A stretch of 64,000 bases of DNA, taken from contig NZ_JAWHTE010000006.1 in assembly GCF_032586175.1 (NCBI RefSeq), positions 124,001-188,000 on the forward strand, written 5' to 3'. The stretch comes from Ovoidimarina sediminis. GTDB lineage: Bacteria; Pseudomonadota; Alphaproteobacteria; Rhodobacterales; Rhodobacteraceae. The notes below the pieces were generated by a model that did not search any database, had not been told where the DNA came from, and saw only the letters and a program-made list of their open reading frames with translations. Of the stretch, positions 32,776 through 41,672 are shown one piece after another (within the stretch, counting starts at the first letter, position 1; each line of letters opens with the position of its first letter). The position numbers were made by a program, and so were the translations under genes.

Positions 32776-33704
32776 CCGACTGCGGTCAGATCCGCACGCC
32801 AGCGGCCGTCGCGCACGCTGTTCCGGATCAGATCCATCAAGAGGTTGCGGGTGTGTTCCACCGCGTAGCTTGGAATGCGGTTGCGTGGTTCCACGAGGCA
32901 CATTTCGCGGTCGAGCCGGGGGGCCACGATGGGCCGGGCCTGAAGTGCGCCTTTGGCAATACCTTCTGAGAAGATCTGGTAGGTGCCCACGGTGACGCCG
33001 AGCCCGGCGAGGAGGCAGGTGTTCATCGTCTGCACGGAATTGACCTGCAGGGTGGCACGGTCTTCCAGCCGTTTCAGAAGCCGCTTGTTGCGGGTGAGCG
33101 CCTGTGCGGAAAGGCCCTGGGCGAGGAGGATCAGGCGATTGGTCAGCACCTCGTCGAAGGGGATCGGATCTTCGGTGTCGCCGACAAGGGCGGGCTGGCC
33201 CACGAGCACCATGTCTTCCGTCAGCACCGGCGTGACGCGAAGCTGATCGGAGGCCTGCGGGTTGAAGGCGACGCCGAGATCGGCGCGGCCCGACGCGATA
33301 TCGCCCAGGACCGTGCTTGAGAGGCTTTCGTTCACGGTGAGGTTGAGATCGGGATGGTCGCGGCTGATCCGGTCGACCAGATCGAAGCCGACGACGCGGA
33401 TCACGGAGGTTGCCATCGAGATCGAGACAGAACCTGTCACCCGGTCGCGATTGGCGCGCATGTCCTTTTCAGCGGCCTTCATGGCGGCGAGGATCGCGTG
33501 GGCATGGGCGCGGAAGCGTTCGCCGTCCGCCGTCGGCTCCATCCCCCGGCGCTGGCGGGTGAAGAGCTGAACGCCGAGATCCTGTTCGAGGTTGCTGAGG
33601 TGGTGGCTGAGGGCCGAGACCGAGAGGCGCAGCTTTTCCGCCGCTGCCGAGATGGTGCGTTCGTCATAGATCGCGAGGAAGCAGGTCAGGTGACGGGTGT
33701 TCAA
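32772..33704 (-). CDS. LysR-family transcriptional regulator
   Basis: A 310-residue LysR protein: winged helix-turn-helix in the first 60 residues (ISAAAEKLRLSVSALSHHLS) and a periplasmic-binding-like effector domain (about 90-300). The start is TTG at 33704, without a strong Shine-Dalgarno. It is divergent from the CoA-transferase/lyase/TRAP operon with a dyad between the two starts, so it probably activates that operon in response to an organic acid and represses itself. Convergent with the small CxxC gene. Confidence 0.93.
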   Translation of the reverse strand: MNTRHLTCFLAIYDERTISAAAEKLRLSVSALSHHLSNLEQDLGVQLFTRQRRGMEPTADGERFRAHAHAILAAMKAAEKDMRANRDRVTGSVSISMATSVIRVVGFDLVDRISRDHPDLNLTVNESLSSTVLGDIASGRADLGVAFNPQASDQLRVTPVLTEDMVLVGQPALVGDTEDPIPFDEVLTNRLILLAQGLSAQALTRNKRLLKRLEDRATLQVNSVQTMNTCLLAGLGVTVGTYQIFSEGIAKGALQARPIVAPRLDREMCLVEPRNRIPSYAVEHTRNLLMDLIRNSVRDGRWRADLTAVG

Positions 33705-33730
33705 AGGTGGGCGCTTCGTGTTTTCGATAT

Positions 33731-33751
33731 TTTAGAACCTAATCCTCTAAA
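33731..33751. promoter_or_regulatory. Candidate LysR-binding dyad
   Basis: TTTAGA (33731-33736) and TCTAAA (33746-33751) form an inverted repeat around a 9-bp spacer, between the LysR start (33704) and the CoA-transferase start (33814), in an AT-rich patch. Position and symmetry fit an LysR site; the spacing does not give the strict T-N11-A form. Confidence 0.5.
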
Positions 33752-33813
33752 CATTGTCATTTCTTGGCATCAGAAGACAAGTTATCACTTTTGTCGCCTG
33801 CCAGAGGATTGCC

Positions 33814-35001
33814 GTGACCGAACCTGCCTTCACGCCCCTGAAAGACATTCGTGTGGTCGAGATGAGCCACATGATCATGGGCCCCGCCTGCGGCATGTTT
33901 CTGTCGCTTCTGGGCGCGGAGGTGATCAAGGTGGAACCGCCGGGGGGCGACAAGACGCGTTACCTTCAGGGCATGGGGCGGCCGATGCACCCCCTGTTCA
34001 ACCGGGGCAAGAAATCCGTCTGCCTCGACCTGAAATCCGAGGCCGGGCAGAACGCGCTGCACCGCCTGCTCGGCAGTGCCGATGTACTGGTGGAGAATTT
34101 CAGGGACAGTGCGCTTCACGGCATGGGGCTTGATCCCGAGGCGCTGCGGGCGCGGTATCCCCGGCTGATCCTGAGCGGCTGCAAGGGGTTTCTCGAAGGC
34201 CCCTACCAGAACCGCACCGCGCTGGACGAAGTGGTGCAGATGATGACCGGGCTGGCCTATATGACCGGGCCGCCGGGCCGGCCCTTGCGCGTGGGTTCGT
34301 CGGCGAACGACATCATGGGCGGGCTTTTCGGAGCGTTTGCGGTGCTTGCCGCCCTGCTAGAACGCCAGGAGAGCGGCGAAGGGCGGACGATCCGCGTGGG
34401 GCTTTTCGAGAACTGCCTGCTGCTTGTCGCGCAGCACATGGTGCAGTTCGATCTGGACGGCGTGAACCCGCCGCCGATGCCGGCGCGGGATTTCGCCTGG
34501 CCGGTCTATGACGTATTCGACACGGCTTCCGACCGGCAGTTGTTCATCGGCGCGGTGACGGATGGGCAGTGGCACACGATCACCGGGCTTCTGGGCCTTG
34601 AGCACCTCCGCGACGACCCGCGCCTTCAGGGACGCGAGGCGCAGATCGCGGCGCGCAGCTGGACGGTGCCGATCTTTGCCGAGGCAATCGCGAGGTTCAC
34701 CGCCGAGGAGCTGATCGCGATGTTCGAGCCCCATGGCATCCCGTTCTCGCCGATCGCGCGGCCCGGCGACATGTTCGAGGACCCCCACGTGCTGCGCCCC
34801 GGCGGGCTGATGACCTCACACATGCCCGACGGGCAGGCGTTTCGCGCGCCCACCCTGCCCTTCGAGGTCGATCACCTATCGGGTGCGCCTGCGGGGGATG
34901 TGCGGGCCGTGGGCGAAGATACCGAGGCGGTGCTTGGGGCATTGGGCCTCTCAGCAGAGGATATCGCGGCCTCGCGCGGGCCGGCGGAGGCGGCGGCATG
35001 A
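33814..35001 (+). CDS. Family III CoA-transferase (CaiB/BaiF type)
   Basis: A 395-residue family III CoA-transferase, which moves CoA between carboxylic acids (for example from succinyl-CoA). LKDIRVVEMSHMIMGPACGMF opens the fold (given in part; residues 9-29), followed by LGAEVIKVEPPGGD and the VLVENFRDSALHGMGLD segment with the conserved acidic residue used for catalysis in this family. GTG 33814 is chosen because GAGG precedes it; a start at 33754 would add 20 unrelated residues. It overlaps the HMG-CoA-lyase-like gene, so it probably activates the acid that the lyase then cleaves. Confidence 0.88.
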   Translation: MTEPAFTPLKDIRVVEMSHMIMGPACGMFLSLLGAEVIKVEPPGGDKTRYLQGMGRPMHPLFNRGKKSVCLDLKSEAGQNALHRLLGSADVLVENFRDSALHGMGLDPEALRARYPRLILSGCKGFLEGPYQNRTALDEVVQMMTGLAYMTGPPGRPLRVGSSANDIMGGLFGAFAVLAALLERQESGEGRTIRVGLFENCLLLVAQHMVQFDLDGVNPPPMPARDFAWPVYDVFDTASDRQLFIGAVTDGQWHTITGLLGLEHLRDDPRLQGREAQIAARSWTVPIFAEAIARFTAEELIAMFEPHGIPFSPIARPGDMFEDPHVLRPGGLMTSHMPDGQAFRAPTLPFEVDHLSGAPAGDVRAVGEDTEAVLGALGLSAEDIAASRGPAEAAA

Positions 35002-35933
35002 GCCGGGCAGCGGAGATCTATCCGGCGGACCGGCTTACCCTGCGCGAGGTCGGGCTGCGCGACGGGTTGCAGATGGTGAAGACCTGGCCCGATACGGCGG
35101 CGAAGGAAGATTGGATCCGGCGGGAGCATGCCGCCGGGGTGCGGCATTTCGAGATCGGATCGTTCCTGCCCGCAACGCGCTTTCCGCAATTCGCCGATGT
35201 GCCGGATCTGGCGCGCGTTGCTGCGGTGGAGGGCGTTCACGGGATTGCGTTGGCGCTGAATGAGCGGGGGGTGCGCGATGCGCTGGACGCGCCGGTGGGC
35301 GAGGTCGGGCTGGTGATTTCGGCGACCGAGGCCCATTCGCGGGCGAACCAGAACCGGAGCCGCGCGGAGGCCCTGGATCTGGTGCGGATGGCGGTGGAGG
35401 AGCGGCCCGAGAGGGGCCCGCTGATCGGCGTCGGGATCTCGATGGCGTTTGGCTGTTCGATATCGGGGGCGGTGCCGCAGGCGGAGGTTCTGAAGATCTG
35501 CGAGGCGCTTCTGGAGGCCGGGGTGGACCTGATCGGCCTTGCGGACACAGTGGGCTATGGCGGGCCCGACGCGGTGGCCGCCCTGACCCGCGACGCGCGC
35601 GCGCTGGCGGGCGATGTGCCGATCTGCATTCACCTTCACGACACGCGCGGGCTTGGCCTTGCCAATGCCGCCGCCGCGATGGACGCGGGCGCCCGTGTGC
35701 TCGATGGCGCTTTGGGCGGGCTTGGCGGTTGCCCCTTCGCGCCGGGGGCCACCGGCAACGTGGTGATGGAGGACCTGGCCTTTCTTGCCGCCACAAAGGG
35801 GGTCGAGACGGGCATCGACCTCGACGCCCTGATCGGGGTGCGCGAGATCCTGGCCACGGCGATGCCGGGTGAGACCCTGCATGGCGCGCTTGCGCGGGCG
35901 GGGCCACCGAAGCTGGAGGCCGCGCCGGCCTGA
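34998..35933 (+). CDS. Hydroxymethylglutaryl-CoA lyase family protein
   Basis: A 311-residue TIM-barrel lyase. Seen are LREVGLRDGLQ at the N terminus, EIGSF, the HLHDTRGLGLAN metal-binding histidines, and GGLGGCPFAPGATGN, where family members have the catalytic cysteine loop. Known members cleave 3-hydroxy-3-methylglutaryl-CoA to acetyl-CoA and acetoacetate. Differences (EIGSFLPATRF instead of the usual SFVSPKWVPQ) suggest a related hydroxyacyl-CoA could be the substrate. ATGA overlap with the CoA-transferase and a following TRAP transporter point to uptake, activation and cleavage of one external acid. Confidence 0.86.
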   Translation: MSRAAEIYPADRLTLREVGLRDGLQMVKTWPDTAAKEDWIRREHAAGVRHFEIGSFLPATRFPQFADVPDLARVAAVEGVHGIALALNERGVRDALDAPVGEVGLVISATEAHSRANQNRSRAEALDLVRMAVEERPERGPLIGVGISMAFGCSISGAVPQAEVLKICEALLEAGVDLIGLADTVGYGGPDAVAALTRDARALAGDVPICIHLHDTRGLGLANAAAAMDAGARVLDGALGGLGGCPFAPGATGNVVMEDLAFLAATKGVETGIDLDALIGVREILATAMPGETLHGALARAGPPKLEAAPA

Positions 35934-35976
35934 CGATACGAAACGACGAAAACACCAATCCCTGGGAGGAGATACA

Positions 35977-36972
35977 ATGAAACATCTGGCACTTTCCGCG
36001 AGCCTGGCCCTGGGCCTTGCCGCAACTGGCAGCGTGGCGCAGGCCGCGACCGAAATGCGGTGCAGCCACCAGTTGCCCCCCGCGCATCACATCGCGCAGG
36101 TGATCGACCGCTGGGCGGCCGAGATCGAAACGCTGTCGAACAACGAGATCGACGTGCAGGTTTTCGGCGCGAACAGCCTTGTGGGGGCCGGCGAGAACAT
36201 CGCCTCGGTTGCCAAGGGGAACATCGAATGCGCCTTTTCGATCAACCCGCAATGGGGCCGCACCCTGCCCCTGATGAACGTGACGCTGAAGCCCTATGCG
36301 GTGACCGATCTGGAAACGCTGGCCGCCTGGCCCGGAAGCGAGGCCGCGGCCTTCCTGGACGAGAAGCTTCTGGAGAAGGGTGTGAAGAACGCGGTTTGGC
36401 TGTTCACCACGCGGATGACGGCGATGACCTCGCAAGGCGCACCACTGATCACGCCTGAGGATTTCGAGGGCGTGAAGATCCGCGGCCTGAACCCGGTGGC
36501 CGATGCCGGGCTGGTGGCGATGGGGGCGGCGCCCTCGGCCATGTCGGGCTCCAAGGTCTACGAGGCGTTGTCGACAGGGGTGATCGACGCGGGCATGACC
36601 GATATCGCCGCGGCCTATTCGCGGAAATACTACGAGGTGCAGGATCACGTGACGGTGGTGCCGCTCTTCAGCGTGTTCTTCCACGGGTATCTGAACCCCG
36701 CCTGGTATGACGGGCTGACCGACGCGCAGAAGGCCGCGATCGACGAGGCGGGTGCGAAGGCCGCCGCCTGGGCTGTCGACGCGTCGGAGGAGGCCGCGGC
36801 ATCGGCCCCGCAACAGCTTGCCGATAACGGGATGAAGGTGCATTTCCAGACGCCCGAGGAAGAGGCCACCTGGAAGGCCCTGATGGCGCCCGCCTTCGAC
36901 AAATCCTTCGGCGATGCGACCGGGGAAGACGGCGTGAAGCTTCTGGACCTCGTCAACCAGATCTCCAACTGA
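35977..36972 (+). CDS. TRAP transporter solute-binding protein (DctP family)
   Basis: A 331-residue periplasmic binding protein. The Sec signal (MKHLALSASLALGLAATGSVAQA) covers about 23 residues and is followed by the mature protein starting ATEMRCSHQ. The internal GVKIRGLN and MSGSKVYEALSTGVIDAG segments, including the arginine that usually grips a carboxylate, fit DctP. GGGAGGAG lies before ATG 35977. It is 43 bp after the lyase gene and just before dctQ and dctM, so the ligand is probably the organic acid used by the CoA-transferase and lyase. Confidence 0.93.
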   Translation: MKHLALSASLALGLAATGSVAQAATEMRCSHQLPPAHHIAQVIDRWAAEIETLSNNEIDVQVFGANSLVGAGENIASVAKGNIECAFSINPQWGRTLPLMNVTLKPYAVTDLETLAAWPGSEAAAFLDEKLLEKGVKNAVWLFTTRMTAMTSQGAPLITPEDFEGVKIRGLNPVADAGLVAMGAAPSAMSGSKVYEALSTGVIDAGMTDIAAAYSRKYYEVQDHVTVVPLFSVFFHGYLNPAWYDGLTDAQKAAIDEAGAKAAAWAVDASEEAAASAPQQLADNGMKVHFQTPEEEATWKALMAPAFDKSFGDATGEDGVKLLDLVNQISN

Positions 36973-36973
36973 G

Positions 36974-37504
36974 GTGAAGATCGGAGACGACACGGACACC
37001 CCCGAGACCCTGCCGACCTCGGGGGTGGAGCGCTGGGTGCGCTGGCTGACGCTTGCGGGCGCCGGTGTGGCCGCGCTTCTTGTGCTGATCGTCTTCGGAG
37101 TGGTGAGTTACAGCGTGTTCATGCGCTATGTGCTTGGCACGCCGATCACGTTTTCCGACGAGTTGAACGGGTTCATCGTGGTTGCGATGGTGGCGCTTGG
37201 GGCGGGTGAGGTTCTACTTCGGAACGAGCATTTCGGGGTCGACCTGCTGACCGAGCGGGCCGGGCCCAGGGCGAAGTGGCTTGTCGAGATCTGGGGGATG
37301 GTGGGCGTCGTGTTGGTGGCCGGCGCCATTCTTTACAGCGCCGTTCTGATGGTGCGGTTTTCCTATGATTTCGAGGTTTATTCCTACGGCTACCTGGGCG
37401 TGCAGATGTGGATTCCGCAAGGGTTTCTGCTGATCGGCATGGTCATCCTGATCCTGGCCGCCCTGGCGCGGATGGTGACGCTTCTGAGCGTGCGCCGCCC
37501 ATGA
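36974..37504 (+). CDS. TRAP transporter small membrane subunit (DctQ)
   Basis: A 176-residue inner-membrane protein with four predicted membrane helices (about residues 25-47, 62-82, 103-125, 140-165), matching DctQ in size and topology. It starts with GTG at 36974, one base after the DctP stop, with GAGG overlapping the start. It pairs with DctM (ATGA overlap) to form the membrane part of the sodium-driven importer. Confidence 0.92.
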   Translation: MKIGDDTDTPETLPTSGVERWVRWLTLAGAGVAALLVLIVFGVVSYSVFMRYVLGTPITFSDELNGFIVVAMVALGAGEVLLRNEHFGVDLLTERAGPRAKWLVEIWGMVGVVLVAGAILYSAVLMVRFSYDFEVYSYGYLGVQMWIPQGFLLIGMVILILAALARMVTLLSVRRP

Positions 37505-38787
37505 TGACCTTCCTGATCCTCGCAGGGCTGATCGTCATCCTGCTGACGGGGATGCCGATTTTCGCGGGCCTTGGCCTGACGTCGCTGATCATCATGATGC
37601 TGACCGAGGGCAACGTGAACAGCGCCGCCGACACGGTGTTCGCGAAGCTGAACAACGGGCTTCTGACGGCGATCCCGATGTTCGCCTTCATGGCCCATGT
37701 GATGATCCGCGCGGGCGTGGTGAAGGATCTTTACGACGCCGCGAATGCGATGGTGGGGCATATGCGCGGGGGGCTTGGAGTTGCGACGATCCTGTCGTGC
37801 ACGATCTTCGCCGCGATTTCGGGATCTTCCGTCGCCACCGCGCTGACCATCGGGTCGACGGCCATTCCGCAGATGCGGCGGTTCAATTATCGCCCCAGCT
37901 ATTCCTACGGGGTGATCGCGGCCGGGGGAACGCTGGGCATCCTGATCCCGCCATCGGGGCCCCTGATCCTTTACGCGATCGTGACAGAGGCCTCGATCGG
38001 GGCGCTGTTTCTTGCGGGCCTGATCCCCGGCGTGATGATGGCCACGATCTTCGCCGTCTGGGCGATGATCAGCGCGGGCTTCGGCGGCACGGTGGTGCGC
38101 CAGCCCTTCGCGGGGATGGGCGCGGTCTGGGCGCGGGTGCGGCAATCGATCTGGGCGCTTCTGATGCCGCCGGTGGTGCTGGGCGGGATCTACCTCGGCA
38201 TCTTCACGGCGACCGAAGCAGCGTCGATCGGGTGCCTTTACGCGCTTCTGATCAGCGTGCTGGTCTACCGGAATTTCGGGTTTAAGGACCTTTGGATCAC
38301 CGCCTTCGAGACGGTGCGGACGACGGCGATGCTGTTCATGATCCTCGCGGCCGCGGCGCTGTTCGGCCATGCCGTCACGATCATCCGCCTGCCCATCGAG
38401 ATCGTCGAACAGGTGACGGCGGCGGGGCTGACGCCCGCGATGTTCGTCGTGGTCGTGATGCTTCTGATCCTCGTCCTCGGCATGTTCCTCGAGACGATTT
38501 CGATCATCCTGATCACGACGCCCATCGTGTTTCCGGTGATGCTGGCGCTCGGGATCGACCCGATCTGGTACGGGATCCTTCTGATGATCAACCTGGAGCT
38601 TGCGCTGATCACGCCGCCGGTGGGAATGAACCTGTTCGTGATCAAGGGGATCGCCAAGGCGCCGCTGGCGGAGGTCATACGGGGCTCGATGCCCTATGCC
38701 GCGCTGATGCTGCTGGGGCTGATGATCGTGTTCCTGTTCCCGCCGCTTGCGACCTGGCTTCCTGCGCTGGCAGGGTTCAAGGGCTAG
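37501..38787 (+). CDS. TRAP transporter large membrane subunit (DctM)
   Basis: A 428-residue transporter subunit with about twelve membrane helices, beginning MMTFLILAGLIVILLTGMP. AAISGSSVATALTIGSTAIPQM and GTLGILIPPSGPLI (the latter near residue 145) are hallmark DctM segments. It couples solute entry to the sodium gradient. ATG 37501 overlaps the dctQ stop. Its TAG stop shares CTAG with the convergent ABC ATPase stop at 38784. Confidence 0.93.
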   Translation: MMTFLILAGLIVILLTGMPIFAGLGLTSLIIMMLTEGNVNSAADTVFAKLNNGLLTAIPMFAFMAHVMIRAGVVKDLYDAANAMVGHMRGGLGVATILSCTIFAAISGSSVATALTIGSTAIPQMRRFNYRPSYSYGVIAAGGTLGILIPPSGPLILYAIVTEASIGALFLAGLIPGVMMATIFAVWAMISAGFGGTVVRQPFAGMGAVWARVRQSIWALLMPPVVLGGIYLGIFTATEAASIGCLYALLISVLVYRNFGFKDLWITAFETVRTTAMLFMILAAAALFGHAVTIIRLPIEIVEQVTAAGLTPAMFVVVVMLLILVLGMFLETISIILITTPIVFPVMLALGIDPIWYGILLMINLELALITPPVGMNLFVIKGIAKAPLAEVIRGSMPYAALMLLGLMIVFLFPPLATWLPALAGFKG

Positions 38788-39869
38788 AGGTCTGACCTGC
38801 GCAGGACAGAGACCTGCCCCATGTCGATCGCAAGCGAGACCGGCGCGCCGAGGCCGAGCCCCAGAAGACCCGCGGTTTCGCCGCTGGTAACGAGCACCTG
38901 CACGGAGCGGCCATCCGCCAGCGTGACCTCGACCACCGAATTGTCGCCCTGATAGGCCACGTCGCCCAGCGCGCCCTTGAGCTTGCCTGAGCCATCCGCC
39001 GGTGCGCCGGGGGAGAGGGTGATGAATTCGGGGCGGACGGCGACGACGAGATCCTCGCCCGCCGGCAGCGCTGTCGCATCGACCGGAACCTGGCCGATGG
39101 AGGCCGCGGTGACATGGGCGCCGTTCCGGGCGGTGACGTCGAAGAGGTTCACCCGCCCGATGAAATCGGCAACGAAGGCGTCGGCCGGTTTCTGGTAGAG
39201 CGTCATCGGATCGGCCAACTGGCGCAGGCGGCCATTGCTGAGAACCGCCACCCGGTCGGCCATGGCGAGCGCTTCGGACTGGTCGTGCGTGACCATGACG
39301 AAGCTGACGCCCACGGTTTCCTGCAGCTTCACAAGCTCGAGCCGCATGGCATCGCGCAGCTTCGCGTCGAGGGCCGAGAGGGGTTCGTCGAGGAGAAGCA
39401 CCCGGGGTCGCTTCACAAGTGCGCGTGCGAGTGCCACGCGCTGCCGCTGCCCGCCCGAAAGCTGATCGGGCATGCGGGTGGCGAACTTGTCGAGATGAAC
39501 CTGGGCCAGCGCCTCGGCCACCTTGGGCGCGATTTCTGACGACGGCAGCCTGTCCATCTTGAGCCCGTAGGCCACGTTCTGTTCGACCGTCATATGCGGG
39601 AATACCGCGTAGGACTGGAACACCATGTTCACGGGCCGCTTGTTGGGCGGCACGTCCGTCACGTCCTGCCCGTCGATCAGGATATCGCCTTCGGTGGGTG
39701 TCTCGAACCCCGCGATGATCCGCAGAAGCGTGGACTTCCCGCAGCCAGACGGGCCGAGGAGCGCAAAGATCTCTCCCGGGCGGATGTCGATGGAAATATC
39801 CTCGAGCGCCACGAAGGACCCGAACCGCTTGGTCACGTTTCTGATCGAGATGATCGGTGTATCGGTCAC
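38784..39869 (-). CDS. ABC transporter ATP-binding protein (PotA-like)
   Basis: A 361-residue ATPase of the spermidine/putrescine class, last gene of a minus-strand transporter operon. Walker A GPSGCGKST, signature LSGGQRQR, Walker B VLLLDEPLSALD and VTHDQSEA are present, with a TOBE domain at the C terminus. Its start overlaps the permease stop by ATGA. Together with 39866-42743 it forms a second polyamine-type transporter, distinct in sequence from the one at 25218-29256. Confidence 0.93.
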   Translation of the reverse strand: MTDTPIISIRNVTKRFGSFVALEDISIDIRPGEIFALLGPSGCGKSTLLRIIAGFETPTEGDILIDGQDVTDVPPNKRPVNMVFQSYAVFPHMTVEQNVAYGLKMDRLPSSEIAPKVAEALAQVHLDKFATRMPDQLSGGQRQRVALARALVKRPRVLLLDEPLSALDAKLRDAMRLELVKLQETVGVSFVMVTHDQSEALAMADRVAVLSNGRLRQLADPMTLYQKPADAFVADFIGRVNLFDVTARNGAHVTAASIGQVPVDATALPAGEDLVVAVRPEFITLSPGAPADGSGKLKGALGDVAYQGDNSVVEVTLADGRSVQVLVTSGETAGLLGLGLGAPVSLAIDMGQVSVLRRSDL

Positions 39870-40714
39870 GTTCTCTCGTCTCCGAAGGTTTGGAACCGCA
39901 TGGCAACGGCGGTGAGGATCAGGGTGATCAGGATCAGGACGGTCGAGGCCGCGTTGATCTCGGGCGTCACCGAGAAGCGGACCATGGAGTAGACCTTGAC
40001 CGGGAAGGTCACGGTGTCGGGGCCCGAGGTGAAGAAGGTGATGACGAAGTCGTCGAGCGACAGGGTGAAGGCCAGAAGCCCCCCCGCGATCAGCCCCGGC
40101 TTCATATGCGGCAGAAGGATATCGCGGAACACCTGGAATTCAGTGGCGCCCAGATCCTTTGCCGCTTCTTCCATCTCGCGGTTGAAGGTGGTGAGGCGGG
40201 TGCGGATCACCATCGCCGCGAAGGGGAAGGAGAAGGTGATATGGGCGACGATGATGTTCGTCAGGTTGAACGGCCAGGGCGTGCCGGGCGGCATGTAGAG
40301 GTTGAAATAGGAAAAGAAGATCGCGATTGCGACGCCGAGGCAGATCTCAGGCACCACGATGGGCAGTGCGACGAGGCCTTCGTAACCGGGCTTCAGCGGG
40401 AAGCGGAACCGCCAGAGCGTGACGGCGGTGATCGCGCCCAGAATGACCGAGAATATCGTGGAGATGACCGCGATGGTGATCGAATTCGCGAACGCCTCCA
40501 TCAGAGAGGCGTTGTTCGCGGCCTTCACGTAATAGTCGGTGGTGAAGCCCCGCCAGATCACGTTGCCGCCCCGGCGGCTGTTGTTGAACGAGAAGATGAT
40601 GAGAACGAGGATCGGGGCGTAGAGGAAGATCGTCGTCAGCAGAAAGACGATCTGGAGCGAGCGCTTGCGGGCATAGTCGAACGGCCCCGGGCGGCTTTTC
40701 CTGACCTTAGCCAT
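39866..40714 (-). CDS. ABC transporter permease (PotC-like)
   Basis: A 282-residue inner-membrane permease with about six helices (first: LQIVFLLTTIFLYAPILVLI). The EAA loop is MEEAAKDLGATEFQVFRDI. It overlaps the ATPase (ATGA) downstream and the PotB-like permease by 8 nt upstream, so the membrane subunits are translated in a coupled way. Confidence 0.92.
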   Translation of the reverse strand: MAKVRKSRPGPFDYARKRSLQIVFLLTTIFLYAPILVLIIFSFNNSRRGGNVIWRGFTTDYYVKAANNASLMEAFANSITIAVISTIFSVILGAITAVTLWRFRFPLKPGYEGLVALPIVVPEICLGVAIAIFFSYFNLYMPPGTPWPFNLTNIIVAHITFSFPFAAMVIRTRLTTFNREMEEAAKDLGATEFQVFRDILLPHMKPGLIAGGLLAFTLSLDDFVITFFTSGPDTVTFPVKVYSMVRFSVTPEINAASTVLILITLILTAVAMRFQTFGDERT

Positions 40715-41630
40715 CGGCGGCCCCCCGGGTCTTGCGCATCGCCGCGAAGGCCTGGATCGCGAGAATGATGAAGGTAACGTAGAGCAGAAGCAGCGACATG
40801 GCCGCGCCGAAGGGCCAGTCGTTCGCGCCCTTGAACTGACGCTCGATCACGTTGGCGATCATGTCGACCTGGCCGCGCCCCAGCAGCGCGGGCGTGAGGT
40901 AGGAGCCGAGCATCGGAATGAAGGTGATGATCGCCGCCGTCGCGACGCCGGCCATCGTGAGCGGCAGGAGGACGGAGCGGAACGTGCGCCACTGGCTTGC
41001 ACCCAGATCGAGGCTGGCCTCGAGATAGGACCGGTCGAGCCGTTCGAGCGCGGCATAGATCGGCAGGACGGTGAATGGCAGGTGAACATAGACGAGGCCG
41101 ATGATCACCCCGCTCCACCGCCCGAGAAAGACGATGGGTTCGAATTCTTCGCCGATCAGGTTGTAGGCGCCGAGGCCAATGAGCGTCAGGAATCCATCGG
41201 CCTGGATCCAGAGCCATTCGAGAAGCTCGTTCACCCGCCCCCGGGTGCCGAGGATATTCAGAAGCGCGTAGGTGCGGATCAGCAGGTTCGTCCAGAACGG
41301 CAGGATCACGATCAGAAGAAGCCAGGGCTTCCAGCGCCCGGGCGCCGTCGCGATCACGAGGGCCACGGGGTAGCCCACGACGAGGCAGACCGCTGTAGAA
41401 ATCAGCGCAAGCCAGAGGGAGCGCCAGAGAAGCGTCAGGATCTCGGGCTCGAGAATGCGGATGTAGTTCTGCAGCGTCCAGGTCGTCTTCACCTCGGTGA
41501 GAGAGACGGTTTCGCCAACGCTGTAGAGGAAGATGATGAGAAGCGGCGCGACGAAGAACAGCACGAGCCAGCCGAAGCTGGGCGTGAAGAAGGCCAAGAA
41601 GACGCGGAGATTCTTTCGGGCGCTTTCCAT
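40707..41630 (-). CDS. ABC transporter permease (PotB-like)
   Basis: A 307-residue inner-membrane permease with about six helices starting LRVFLAFFTPSFGWLVLFFV. The EAA-type loop is YLEASLDLGASQWRTFRSV. It begins just after a GC-rich hairpin that separates it from the binding-protein gene, so its expression is probably lower than that of the binding protein. Confidence 0.92.
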   Translation of the reverse strand: MESARKNLRVFLAFFTPSFGWLVLFFVAPLLIIFLYSVGETVSLTEVKTTWTLQNYIRILEPEILTLLWRSLWLALISTAVCLVVGYPVALVIATAPGRWKPWLLLIVILPFWTNLLIRTYALLNILGTRGRVNELLEWLWIQADGFLTLIGLGAYNLIGEEFEPIVFLGRWSGVIIGLVYVHLPFTVLPIYAALERLDRSYLEASLDLGASQWRTFRSVLLPLTMAGVATAAIITFIPMLGSYLTPALLGRGQVDMIANVIERQFKGANDWPFGAAMSLLLLYVTFIILAIQAFAAMRKTRGAADG

Positions 41631-41639
41631 CTTTGAAAA

Positions 41640-41665
41640 GGCCCGGCCGCCGGGGCGGCCGGGCC
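41640..41665 (-). terminator. GC-rich hairpin with T-run between binding-protein and permease genes
   Basis: GGCCCGGCCGCC (41640-41651) and GGCGGCCGGGCC (41654-41665) form a perfect 12-bp stem. On the minus strand it is followed by TTTTC, so it looks like an intrinsic terminator or attenuator after the binding-protein gene. Readthrough would be needed to express the permeases, giving an excess of binding protein. Confidence 0.75.
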
Positions 41666-41672
41666 CTGTGCC

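Noticed and set aside
37390..39906. An 838-codon minus-strand open frame
   Set aside because: Highly charged, repetitive composition without domains; it is antisense to dctM and out of frame with the ABC ATPase, both of which are convincing genes.
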